This document shows, piece after piece, positions 7,181 through 14,941 of a stretch of DNA of 21,843 nucleotides (positions are counted from its first letter, which is position 1; each line of letters opens with the position of its first letter). The DNA comes from Hyphomicrobiales bacterium (GTDB taxonomy: Bacteria > Pseudomonadota > Alphaproteobacteria > Rhizobiales > Beijerinckiaceae): NCBI GenBank assembly GCA_028290125.1, contig JAQGKM010000199.1:1-21843 (forward strand). Reading direction: 5' to 3'. The position numbers and the translations under genes were made by a program. The notes beneath the pieces were generated by a model. That model was not told the origin of the DNA and searched no databases. It saw only the letters and a program-made list of their open reading frames with translations.

Positions 7181-7660
7181 ATGAGGCGCGTCCGTGATGA
7201 CTTGTTGCGTGCGTTACGTTTCATCCCGGGTCGGCGCATGAGCGATCGAACACGGGCCCGCGCGGAAGTCTCCACATTCCTCCGCTTTTGCGTCGTCGGC
7301 GGCTTGGGCTTCCTTGTCGATGCAGGCGTTCTCGCAGGTCTGTCGCACGCTACGCAGATGGGCCCTGTGGTGGCGCGTTGCATATCTGCCCCGGTGGCGA
7401 TCGTCGCCACATTCATACTGAACCGAATGTGGGCGTTCGGCGCAGCGCGCGAAACCCCACTGGTGGAAGCTTTTCTGGCCTATTGCGCCATCCAGGGCAT
7501 CGGCTTTTTCATCAATTTCATCCTCTATACAGGATTTGTCTCCTTGCCTCTTGGCGTGGTCAGCCAACCAGTGGTGGCGCTGGCCCTCGCATCATGCATC
7601 GCCCTTGCGTTCAATTTTCTGGGGCTTCGCTTTTTCGCCTTCAAGCCGCGCAAGGGTTGA
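7181..7660 (+). CDS. GtrA-like polyprenyl-phosphate-sugar flippase
   Basis: 159 residues with four membrane segments. The first segment is FLRFCVVGGLGFLVDAGVL (about 33-51), followed by the NRMWAFG motif and a final NFLGLRFFAF, the three hallmarks of the GtrA/DPMS family. GtrA proteins are thought to flip undecaprenyl-phosphate-glucose to the periplasmic side for a membrane-bound transferase. The ATG at 7181 has a poor ribosome site. An in-frame ATG at 7238 (giving 140 residues, nearer the usual family length) is an equally good start. It is divergent from the GT-C-like gene, and a DPM1/GtrB-like enzyme is encoded at 16583. It ends 109 bases before the convergent exoP-like gene; no terminator is evident in the gap. 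Confidence 0.85.
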   Translation: MRRVRDDLLRALRFIPGRRMSDRTRARAEVSTFLRFCVVGGLGFLVDAGVLAGLSHATQMGPVVARCISAPVAIVATFILNRMWAFGAARETPLVEAFLAYCAIQGIGFFINFILYTGFVSLPLGVVSQPVVALALASCIALAFNFLGLRFFAFKPRKG

Positions 7661-7769
7661 GACGCAAGCAACCGCAAGCCAATGTCATTCCCGCGCACGT
7701 CCCGGAGAAGATTCGCTCTGCCGGACAATCAACTTCGTGGTGCTCGAGCGTGCGCTGAACCGTTGCTGA

Positions 7770-9590
7770 TCAGATCCTGAGCCGTGACTTGCGGACGTTC
7801 GTCCCGGTTTCGACAGGTTCGCTGATGTAGTGGTTGTTGGTGTACGCCGAGCCTTTGCTCGCGGCGATGACATTTGGATGAGCCTTGTTGAGGATGACGC
7901 CGAAGACCTTTCCGGGTTCGACGTGGCAGGCCTCAATGCAGGAAACGAAGGCTTCAGCCGACGTCGATTCCCATTCGACGATGACGATGATCGCGTCGAG
8001 GAGCGGCGCGACGGTCCGTGCTTCGGCGACGAGCCCTGCGGGCGGCAGGTCGACGATGACCTTCGCGTAGCCGGGGCCGACTTCGTTCAGCATGGCCTCG
8101 AAGCCGCCCTGTTCGAACCATGCCGACCCGGCCTGCATGTGCGGGACCACGCCAAGGAAATGGAGTCCCGGGCAGCCGCCGACCGTCTCGATGTGGGCCT
8201 CGCCTTCGTGATCTGTCACCGCAGTCGGCGAGAGTGCATGCGTGAGCTGCGGATTGCGCGTGTCGGCGTCGATCAGAAGAGTCGGACTGGACGCGGCGAA
8301 GAGTTGGGCCAGGTTCGCGGCGATCGTGCTCTTGCCTTCTCCGGAAAACGCGGACGTCACGCCGATATACCGCATCGGCCTTTGGCGTTCGGCGATGCTG
8401 ATTTCCGCGCGCACGACGCGGAGGCTCTCGGCGAATTGCGAGCGGGGCGCCGTCGTCACTGTCCGCACGACCTGCGTCACGTCGCGGGAAATCACGCGCG
8501 GCAGCCGCGGCAGCGTCGCGAGGCAGCGGAAACCATAGCGCGCAATCTGTGCGGGGCTGCGGATCGCATGATCCAGACTCCACCTGATGAAGGCGATGCC
8601 CGTGCCGAGGCCCAGACCCATGACGAGCGCCAGACCCATGATGACGATGCTGCGCGGCTGGCTGGGAGACAGCGGCGGGTAGGCGTCGGTGATCACGCGG
8701 GCCTGCGTGATCGGGAACGTCTGCTGCTGTATGGAATCCGTGTAGCGGCGAAGGAAGGCAGAATAAAGCGCATCGTAAGCCTCCGCAGTACGGTCAAGCT
8801 CACGCGACTTCGGCCAGGTGTCGGCGTTGTTGCCGTTCTGTGTCTTGAAGTCCTGCGCGGCACGTGAGGCCTCTTCGGACCGCTGGCGCAACTCGTTCAC
8901 GCGATCCTGCAGCCAGACCGAAGCCCGCTTCCAGATTTCGGCTTTCGAATCGATCTCGTCCTGAACGAACGTTTGCGAAAACGCGTTCGCGGCGGCCGCA
9001 GCGGCCTTCGGATTGGTGGCGGTGTAGGAAATCTCGAGCACATAAGAGGTGCCGACACGCCGCACGCTGAGGCCGGACATCAGCTTTTCCAGCGCAAATC
9101 TGTGCGGATCCGATTCGCTGAACGAGGGCGTGAAAATGCTCAGGATGCGACGCGGTACTGACAGGACCGTCCCGACGAGCTCTTCCATGAAGCTTGCCTT
9201 GGGGCCGGGAGCGAGGATGCCGTTGTCGTCTTTCCGAAGGGATGCGAGCACGAGGCTTCCGACCCGGTCCGAGACGAGCACCTGAACCGAGCTTTCCACT
9301 TCAGGAATGCCGAGGCTGGTCGATCCGCCCGATGCTCCGCCTTCCAGCGCGCTGATGGGGTTGCGCGGGGTATCGATCAGGAGCCGCGCCGACGCGGTGT
9401 ACTGACGCGTGGCTGTCGCAACGTAAAGAAGCGCAATGAGAAAGATGACACCGGTGACGATCGCGATCATCCGTCCGTACTTGCGGACGATGACACGCAC
9501 CTCCTGCACCGACCAGCGCACTTCGTGATCGTTTCCGCCAGACGGTGAAGCGCCGCCATAGCCTCGCGATGAATAAGGGTTGTCATACAT
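7770..9590 (-). CDS. exoP: ExoP/Wzc-like polysaccharide co-polymerase with bacterial tyrosine-kinase domain
   Basis: 606 residues. Layout: short cytoplasmic N-terminus, TM1 about 42-60, a periplasmic Wzz domain with a helical region about 195-290, the proline-rich YPPLSPSQP at 304-312, TM2 about 314-336, then a BY-kinase domain. The kinase motifs are complete: Walker A SGEGKST (416-422), Walker A' LLIDADTR (438-445) and Walker B VIVDLPP (511-517). The family controls chain length and couples polymerisation to export. The protein is much shorter than rhizobial ExoP, and the C-terminal tail has only two Tyr (583, 588) instead of a Tyr cluster. The ATG at 9590 is used although no clear Shine-Dalgarno precedes it. 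A shared 22-base element lies 47 bases upstream. Confidence 0.92.
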   Translation of the reverse strand: MYDNPYSSRGYGGASPSGGNDHEVRWSVQEVRVIVRKYGRMIAIVTGVIFLIALLYVATATRQYTASARLLIDTPRNPISALEGGASGGSTSLGIPEVESSVQVLVSDRVGSLVLASLRKDDNGILAPGPKASFMEELVGTVLSVPRRILSIFTPSFSESDPHRFALEKLMSGLSVRRVGTSYVLEISYTATNPKAAAAAANAFSQTFVQDEIDSKAEIWKRASVWLQDRVNELRQRSEEASRAAQDFKTQNGNNADTWPKSRELDRTAEAYDALYSAFLRRYTDSIQQQTFPITQARVITDAYPPLSPSQPRSIVIMGLALVMGLGLGTGIAFIRWSLDHAIRSPAQIARYGFRCLATLPRLPRVISRDVTQVVRTVTTAPRSQFAESLRVVRAEISIAERQRPMRYIGVTSAFSGEGKSTIAANLAQLFAASSPTLLIDADTRNPQLTHALSPTAVTDHEGEAHIETVGGCPGLHFLGVVPHMQAGSAWFEQGGFEAMLNEVGPGYAKVIVDLPPAGLVAEARTVAPLLDAIIVIVEWESTSAEAFVSCIEACHVEPGKVFGVILNKAHPNVIAASKGSAYTNNHYISEPVETGTNVRKSRLRI

Positions 9591-9636
9591 GTCGGATAAC
9601 CAGTCGCCTGATGGTGCGCATTCGCGAGTTATCTCA

Positions 9637-9658
9637 TTTCAGTCGAACAAAATCCAAT
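9637..9658 (-). promoter_or_regulatory. Shared upstream element, copy 2 (before the exoP-like gene)
   Basis: The plus strand reads TTTCAGTCGAAC then AAAATCCAAT. Against the copy at 3449-3472, 21 of 22 bases match, with a two-base gap. On the minus strand TTGGAT lies 18 bases from GATAAC, so it could include a promoter for the exoP-like gene. It lies in the 133-base gap between exoP and the upstream GT2 gene. Confidence 0.55.
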
Positions 9659-9672
9659 CGCGGGTTCGCGAT
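9657..9672. promoter_or_regulatory. Inverted repeat next to the shared element
   Basis: ATCGCG, GGTT, CGCGAT forms a perfect 6-bp inverted repeat overlapping the edge of the shared element. It may be an operator half-site pair or a small hairpin. No T tract follows, so it is not an obvious terminator for the upstream GT2 gene. Confidence 0.3.
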
Positions 9673-9723
9673 CCGAAGGTGTGGTCAACATAAAACACGC
9701 GAATTCACTCAATTTGACTCAAG

Positions 9724-10680
9724 TTACGCCTTCTTCAACGCAAGGAACATGCCGAGTTTCGCCCGCGCCAGCTCGCGCGTGATGTAGGCCGCGGTCCCGG
9801 GCGACCTTAGGAATATTTGCAACGCATGTAAGTATTTTCGCGCGGTTTTGGCGTCCAGCAAGCGACGGTAGGCGAGCCGGTACCCGGTGTCGCGCAGATG
9901 TTCCTTGAGAACCGCGCGGTCAGACGGCGACAAGGCGAAGCTCAGCAGATGCCTGTCGAAATCATACAAGGCCTGGAGATCTTCCGTCTTGTGCTTGGCG
10001 CTAAGCGAGTCCGAGCGCAACAGGGAAACGTAGCCGCACGGGCCCATGATCCTGAACACGGCGCCGCGCTGCAGCGCCTCGGCATAGAGTGCGAAATCCT
10101 CTCCGAGGCGGAGCTCTTCCCGGTAGAGAATCTGTTGGTCGAGTATGAATTTCCGGGAGATCAACGGCTTGAGAAATCCCATCTCGGCGCGCACGCGTCC
10201 GCGGTCGGTGATGTTGGAGCGCACGAAGGTCTCGAAGTCGATCGGACGCGGGGGACCGTCATGTCCATCGAATATGTTGCGGTGATGCAGGTCGCCGTCG
10301 AGGCTGGTGCAATACAGCAGGTCGTCGGCCAGGAAGTCGCATCCGTCGAAGCGGTCGAGCATCAATCGAATGCGCCCGGGCAGCAGGAAGTCGTCGGCGT
10401 CCAGAATGCCGACCAGATCGGCCTGGCTGGCGCGGATCGCCATGTTGCGCGCAGCGGCTGGTCCGAGCGCCTTTACATTCCGCAGGATACGGACGCGCGA
10501 GTCTCCATTGGCGGTCCGCCGCGCGATCGCGCTCGTCTCGTCCATCGAGCCATCATCGACGATGATGATCTCCGTCACCTCTGGCTGGTCCATCGCCGAG
10601 GTGAGCGCGCGTGAAATGGTCTCGGCCGCGTCCTTGGCGGCGATAATCATCCCAACAGAACGTGTGTGGATGACGGTCAT
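9724..10680 (-). CDS. Family 2 glycosyltransferase, ExoO-like
   Basis: 318 residues. The ATG at 10680 has GGAG ten bases upstream. A GTG at 10689 would leave only one base after that GGAG, so it is less likely. GT-A features: IIIVDDGS (38-45), the metal-binding DADD (94-97), then MGFLKPLISRKF and a downstream LRLGEDFALY motif carrying the catalytic-region ED. The last two are shared with the GT2 at 13996, so the two are paralogues of the ExoO group, which adds a beta-1,6-glucose in succinoglycan. It should act in the cytoplasm on the lipid-linked repeat unit. It lies upstream of the exoP-like gene on the same strand and is divergent from the exoL-like gene with only 43 bases between. Confidence 0.85.
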   Translation of the reverse strand: MTVIHTRSVGMIIAAKDAAETISRALTSAMDQPEVTEIIIVDDGSMDETSAIARRTANGDSRVRILRNVKALGPAAARNMAIRASQADLVGILDADDFLLPGRIRLMLDRFDGCDFLADDLLYCTSLDGDLHHRNIFDGHDGPPRPIDFETFVRSNITDRGRVRAEMGFLKPLISRKFILDQQILYREELRLGEDFALYAEALQRGAVFRIMGPCGYVSLLRSDSLSAKHKTEDLQALYDFDRHLLSFALSPSDRAVLKEHLRDTGYRLAYRRLLDAKTARKYLHALQIFLRSPGTAAYITRELARAKLGMFLALKKA

Positions 10681-10723
10681 ACTGTGCACACTCCAACGAT
10701 CCGCATTCAGTTAATCGACATTT

Positions 10724-11971
10724 GTGACCATGGGGAGGGAGAGCACGTCTACGCTTGTGTCACTTCCCGATATTGCGCACAGTCTGCATGGTGTCAGCAT
10801 AAAATGGAATGTTCAATTGAGAATTGCTTATCTCGTGCCTAACCTCGGTGACGCGGCGGCAAGACGCCGTTTTTCCATGTTCACCATCGGCGGCGCCAAG
10901 GTCTCAGTTGCTGGCTTTATTCGCCAGGGGCAAGCGTCTCCAACGTACGACGGCGTCGATCCGGTCTGTCTCGGCGTGAGCTTCGATGCGCGGATGATTC
11001 AGCGCGCGAAACTCGTTGCAATGGCATCGCTCAAGCTGGAGCAGATTCAAAGCTTGCTCGAAACTTCTGACGTTATTGTGGCTAGAAATCTCGAGATGCT
11101 CGCTCTCGCGGTCCTGGCGCGCCGGCGGTTCAGACTGGCGATCCCGATCGTTTACGAGTGTCTCGACATTCACAGGCTGATGCTGTCCCGTTCCGTGACA
11201 GGACGCGTCCTGCGAGCCATCGAGGGATGGCTTCTGCGGCAAACGAGCGCCCTGATCGTGAGTTCCCCGGCATTCGTTCGAAACTACTTCCAGGTTCATC
11301 ACACTACCGCGATGCACCATCTCCTCGTCGAGAACCGGTTGTTGGACATCGACGATGCCGGCGATCGCGAGCGTCAGCCGCAGCGATCGTCAGGTCCGCC
11401 TTGGCGAATTGGTTGGTTCGGCATCATCCGGTGCCGGAAAAGCCTCGACTTCCTGCTCAATCTTGCGCGGAAAAGGCCCGACCTCATCGAGGTCGAAATT
11501 CGCGGACGTCCGTTCCTCGAGGCGATCCCGGACATCGAAAAGTCCCTGGCCGGGAGCACGAACGTCGTGTTCCGTGGCCCGTATGCGCCAGCAGACCTCC
11601 CGGCACTTTACGCGGACGTCCACTTCACCTGGGCTATCGATTTTTACGAGGAGGGCCAGAACTCCGAATGGCTCTTGCCGAACCGCCTTTACGAGGGATG
11701 CTCGTTCGGTTCGGTGCCCATCGCGATGAAGCAGGTCGAGACAGGGCATTGGCTCGCGGAGCGCGGATTGGGTGTCTTGCTCGACACGCTCGACGACCTC
11801 GCGCCCGCCTTGTCGTCCATGACCCCGACCCGTTACGAAGCGTTGAAAGAGGATGTCGGCGCCACGCCGCGGTCCGCTTTCGTTGCGTCACGGCAGGACT
11901 GTGTCGACATCGTCGCGCAACTGGCGACGCTGGTTCATCGACACCCGGCCGGTCCGACTCCAGTCGCCTGA
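10724..11971 (+). CDS. exoL: ExoL-like glucosyltransferase
   Basis: 415 residues if the GTG at 10724 is used; an ATG lies two codons later. The conserved part begins at LRIAYLVPNLGDAAARRR (about residue 32), and a TTG at 10817 there is another possible start. Recognised ExoL segments: VARNLEMLAL (119-128), VYECLDIHRLML (143-154), LIVSSPAFVRNYF (177-189), WRIGWFGIIRCRKSLD (227-242), WAIDFYEEGQNSEWLLPNRL (303-322) and YEGCSFGSVP (323-332). In succinoglycan synthesis ExoL adds the third sugar, a beta-1,4-linked glucose, to the lipid-linked intermediate. The fold is GT-B-like. It is convergent with the next gene, with only eight bases between stop codons and no terminator visible. Confidence 0.88.
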   Translation: MTMGRESTSTLVSLPDIAHSLHGVSIKWNVQLRIAYLVPNLGDAAARRRFSMFTIGGAKVSVAGFIRQGQASPTYDGVDPVCLGVSFDARMIQRAKLVAMASLKLEQIQSLLETSDVIVARNLEMLALAVLARRRFRLAIPIVYECLDIHRLMLSRSVTGRVLRAIEGWLLRQTSALIVSSPAFVRNYFQVHHTTAMHHLLVENRLLDIDDAGDRERQPQRSSGPPWRIGWFGIIRCRKSLDFLLNLARKRPDLIEVEIRGRPFLEAIPDIEKSLAGSTNVVFRGPYAPADLPALYADVHFTWAIDFYEEGQNSEWLLPNRLYEGCSFGSVPIAMKQVETGHWLAERGLGVLLDTLDDLAPALSSMTPTRYEALKEDVGATPRSAFVASRQDCVDIVAQLATLVHRHPAGPTPVA

Positions 11972-11979
11972 AGCCGCTG

Positions 11980-13038
11980 CTAACGGTCCGAAATCGACAG
12001 GTAGGCGTTCAGATAAGCTTCCGCAGAGGACTTCATGTTGAGCTCGCGGCCGACATAGCTGCGCGGCAGGAAGTCGGGCAGCCGCGACCAGAATTGATCG
12101 AAGCGTTGCTCGAACTCGCCGATGCGGAACGTCATTCCGCACTCATCCGAAAAATACGGAACTGAGCTGACCTGCAGACCGGGCTTCGCATAGGGCGCGA
12201 GCCACGGGTCGATCAGACGACCCTCGTCCCATGCGAGCACCGGCACATTGGCGGCCATGGCTTCCTGATAGGCGAGACCCTGTGTCTCGTGCTCGCAGAC
12301 GAAGATCAGCGAGCGGGATCTTTTCAGCGCTGCGGAGAACTCGAATTGTGCATGCTCGCCGTAGCGCAGGATTTCGTAACTGCGGCCTTTCCGTTTCAGG
12401 TCGTCGAGCATCGGCTGCAGCAGCCGGGATGTCATATCTTCTCGGTCCCAGCGTATCTTGTCGTAGATGAGGCAGTCGGTCGTCTTGGGCTCGCGCGACG
12501 CGTCGGGCCAGGCTTGCGTGTCGATGCCGGCGTACCAACTCAACAGCTTGTCTCCGCAGAACGGCCGGTAAAGATCGCAGAACCATTCCGATGGCTGGAT
12601 CAGGATACGGTACTGATCGTTTTGCGCGAGGCTTCTGGACTCTTCCGGCATCCCGAAATCGCCGGGTCCGAAGATGATCGGATTTGAGCGAGGCGCCTTG
12701 CCGAGGACGGTCGGATAGCCGGCAAGCCCGACCGGATAATGTGGGTAACGCTCCGCCATGCGATAATCATTGACGCGAACGTCGCAGCCGATCTTCTCGA
12801 GGCTTCCGCGCAAGGCGACAAAGGCCGTGTAGAAGCCGGTGCGGACCTGCTTGCGGCGCAGGGTGCGATACAGGAAGCGCGCAAGCCGGCGAGCCTGCGC
12901 ATAGGCCTGGCCGGCGAATCCCTTGCGAAGCTGCCATTCGAAGCCGTCGTAAAAAAGTAGCACGAGCGGGCCCTTGGACGTCACGATCGCGCGCTGCGCG
13001 AGCGAGGCGTCGATCGGATCAATAGAGTTCAAGGTCAC
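11980..13038 (-). CDS. GT-B glycosyltransferase (family 1/4 type)
   Basis: 352 residues. The start codon is a GTG at 13038, inside the last codons of the exoM-like gene. GGGAG sits only three bases upstream, and a TTG at 13032 has better spacing, so the start is uncertain by two codons. The C-terminal half has ETQGLAYQE followed by AMAANVPVLAW, the E-x7-E donor-phosphate motif of GT4-type enzymes. The N-terminal half has FYDGFEWQLRKG and a QPSEWFCDLY segment. It is probably a cytoplasmic transferase acting on the same repeat unit; donor and linkage cannot be told. The 20-base overlap with exoM suggests translational coupling. Confidence 0.8.
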   Translation of the reverse strand: MTLNSIDPIDASLAQRAIVTSKGPLVLLFYDGFEWQLRKGFAGQAYAQARRLARFLYRTLRRKQVRTGFYTAFVALRGSLEKIGCDVRVNDYRMAERYPHYPVGLAGYPTVLGKAPRSNPIIFGPGDFGMPEESRSLAQNDQYRILIQPSEWFCDLYRPFCGDKLLSWYAGIDTQAWPDASREPKTTDCLIYDKIRWDREDMTSRLLQPMLDDLKRKGRSYEILRYGEHAQFEFSAALKRSRSLIFVCEHETQGLAYQEAMAANVPVLAWDEGRLIDPWLAPYAKPGLQVSSVPYFSDECGMTFRIGEFEQRFDQFWSRLPDFLPRSYVGRELNMKSSAEAYLNAYLSISDR

Positions 13039-13927
13039 GCGCTCCCATGATGTTGCTGAGCGAACCGACGTGCAGCGCGCCGCGAACGAGCGAGCGGCGC
13101 CACCGGGCAGGGAAGGGGATCGTCACCGCCGAGACCATCAGGCAATAGCCGACCTTTCCCAGCGCCTTGATCAGCAGCGCCGGGCGGCCTTCGCCATTCG
13201 ATCGCAGCACCTGCGCATGCGTCTGGCCATTGCGGAAGGACCGCTTCAGCAACCAGCGCATACTGATCCGTGCGGGATCGACGGGTTCGTCGATGACGGC
13301 TTTTTCGGCGAAGACAAAACGTGCGCCGCGCTTCCAGAGGGAGTGGAAGAACACTGTGTCTTCGCCGCCGGTGCGGCCCCGCCGCGGATCGAAGCGCAGG
13401 TCGCCGATCGCGTCCCGTCGGATCAAAGCATTGCAGGTGTAGCCGGTGACGATCGACCGGTCCGACAGAATGGTCGGCGCCGTGGAGTGGAGGTCGGCGA
13501 CGCTCGCCCATGCCGGAGCGCCGGCAGGATATTGCGCGTGCACCGGGCCAAGAATGATGTCGGCTTTCGTCTCGACAGCCGTGTCGATCAGCGACGCCAG
13601 CCATTCGGGAGTCGGCGTGAGGTCATCGTCGAGAAACGCGAGGTAGGGAGCGCTGGCGGCCTCGAGGCAGGCGTTCCGGGCCGTGGAGATGTTGCGGGCA
13701 GGGGCGTGGAGATAGAGCAGGTCGACCTTGGCTTCCGCAGCGGCGGCCTCGACGACCTCGCGCGCGGATGGCGTGTCGTCGTTGTCAGCAACGATCAGGC
13801 GAACGTCTGCTCCGACGCTCGCCTGTGCGCCGATCGCCGCAATCGTCCGCGCGACCGACGGTCGGCGGAAGGTGCAAAGGCAAATATCGACGCGCGCGGG
13901 ACGATCTGAAACGTTCACAGTCGGCAT
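13019..13927 (-). CDS. exoM: ExoM-like glucosyltransferase (family 2)
   Basis: 302 residues from the ATG at 13927. Segments typical of ExoM are present in order: ICLCTFRRPS (15-24), LIVADNDDTPSAR (44-56), YLHAPARNISTARNACLEAA (72-91), FLDDD (98-102), GGEDTVFF (187-194) and, near the C-terminus, MRWLLKRSFRNGQTHA. ExoM adds a beta-1,4-glucose to the succinoglycan lipid intermediate. The enzyme is cytoplasmic and membrane-associated. It is divergent from the next gene, with 68 bases between the preferred starts, and overlaps the downstream GT-B gene. Confidence 0.9.
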   Translation of the reverse strand: MPTVNVSDRPARVDICLCTFRRPSVARTIAAIGAQASVGADVRLIVADNDDTPSAREVVEAAAAEAKVDLLYLHAPARNISTARNACLEAASAPYLAFLDDDLTPTPEWLASLIDTAVETKADIILGPVHAQYPAGAPAWASVADLHSTAPTILSDRSIVTGYTCNALIRRDAIGDLRFDPRRGRTGGEDTVFFHSLWKRGARFVFAEKAVIDEPVDPARISMRWLLKRSFRNGQTHAQVLRSNGEGRPALLIKALGKVGYCLMVSAVTIPFPARWRRSLVRGALHVGSLSNIMGARDLELY

Positions 13928-13995
13928 CCGATGATGGTACCTTCATTGGCAACGGCGAACAACTCGGCCTCCATGTCTCAGCAGGTGCACTTGAT

Positions 13996-14937
13996 TTGAC
14001 AGACGTCAGCATTGTCATCGCGGCGTGGAACGCCGCTGCGTTCCTGCGAGACTCGATCGCCTCGGCACTTGCTCAGGACAGCGTCTCGCTCGAAGTCATC
14101 GTTTGCGACGACGCCTCGACCGACGACACGGCTGATGTCGTGCGGGCGTTTTCGGATCCGCGCGTGCGCTACCTTCGCGCCGAGCGAAATGGCGGTCCAT
14201 CCAGCGCCCGCAACATGGGCCTCGGCGTCGCCGCGGGTGAGTGGATACTCGTCCTCGACGCCGACGATGAGATGGCGCCTTCGCGTGCGCGACGCCTGAT
14301 CGACATCGGCCGCGCCAACCAGGCGGATATCGTCGCCGACAATTTTCTCATCCGTGGGGAAAACAGCGCGCCCGAGCGCCTGCACATCGCCGAGGCTCTC
14401 GACGGAAGCTTCGAGTCGATCGACCTGACGTTCTACGCGGACGCCAACCAGATGTTCGGGACGACGCCGTCGTACGGATATTTGAAGCCCATCTTTCGGC
14501 GCGTCTTCCTCGATGAGCATGGCTTGCGATACCCCGAGTCGATGCGGATCGGCGAAGACTTCGCCCTTGTTTGCGAAATTCTGGCGCGGGGCGGGCGCTA
14601 CCTCCGGGCCCGGTCGGCCGACTATGTCTACAAGACGCATACCGGATCGATTTCGCATCGTCTGAAACGCAGCGATCTCGCAAGCATGATCGCTTTTGAC
14701 CGCACGTTCACGGCAGCCCACGCGGCGAGACTGACTGCGTCGGAGACGCAGGCCTTCGATGGACATCTGTCGGCATTGCTCACCGCGGATGCGTTCACGG
14801 CCATGCTCGACGGGATCAAGCAGAAGCGCGTCGGCGACGTGCTTGCCGCCGCCATTTCCAGGCCACAGGCCCTGAAGCTGATGTCCATGCCGGTGAGGGC
14901 GAGGCTCGCTCGCCTGAAAGCGAGCCTCACGAGCTGA
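13996..14937 (+). CDS. exoO: ExoO-like family 2 glycosyltransferase
   Basis: 313 residues from a TTG at 13996, with AGGTG eight bases upstream. The frame is open back to 13768, but that stretch is antisense to the 5' end of exoM and encodes unrelated Arg/Ser-rich sequence, and no ATG or GTG lies in frame in the intergenic part. The protein begins directly at the GT2 core: DVSIVIAAWNAA, VIVCDDASTDDT (35-45), DADDE (88-92), YGYLKPIFRRVFL (160-172) and MRIGEDFALV (183-192). The pattern fits ExoO, a beta-1,6-glucosyltransferase. The paralogue at 9724-10680 shares the same order of motifs. It is convergent with the AlkP-superfamily gene, four bases apart. Confidence 0.85.
   Translation: MTDVSIVIAAWNAAAFLRDSIASALAQDSVSLEVIVCDDASTDDTADVVRAFSDPRVRYLRAERNGGPSSARNMGLGVAAGEWILVLDADDEMAPSRARRLIDIGRANQADIVADNFLIRGENSAPERLHIAEALDGSFESIDLTFYADANQMFGTTPSYGYLKPIFRRVFLDEHGLRYPESMRIGEDFALVCEILARGGRYLRARSADYVYKTHTGSISHRLKRSDLASMIAFDRTFTAAHAARLTASETQAFDGHLSALLTADAFTAMLDGIKQKRVGDVLAAAISRPQALKLMSMPVRARLARLKASLTS
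14901..14928. terminator. Long hairpin at a convergent gene junction
   Basis: A perfect 10-bp stem, GAGGCTCGCT / AGCGAGCCTC with an eight-base loop, lies in the last codons of the exoO-like gene, just beyond the 3' end of the convergent AlkP-superfamily gene. No T tract follows on either strand, so rho-independent termination is uncertain. It may stop read-through or protect 3' ends of either transcript. Confidence 0.35.
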
Positions 14938-14941
14938 GGGC

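Noticed and set aside
13768..13995. N-terminal extension of the exoO-like gene back to 13768
   Set aside because: It would overlap the exoM 5' end in antisense and encode Arg/Ser-rich sequence unlike any GT2 N-terminus; the TTG at 13996 begins exactly at the conserved core.
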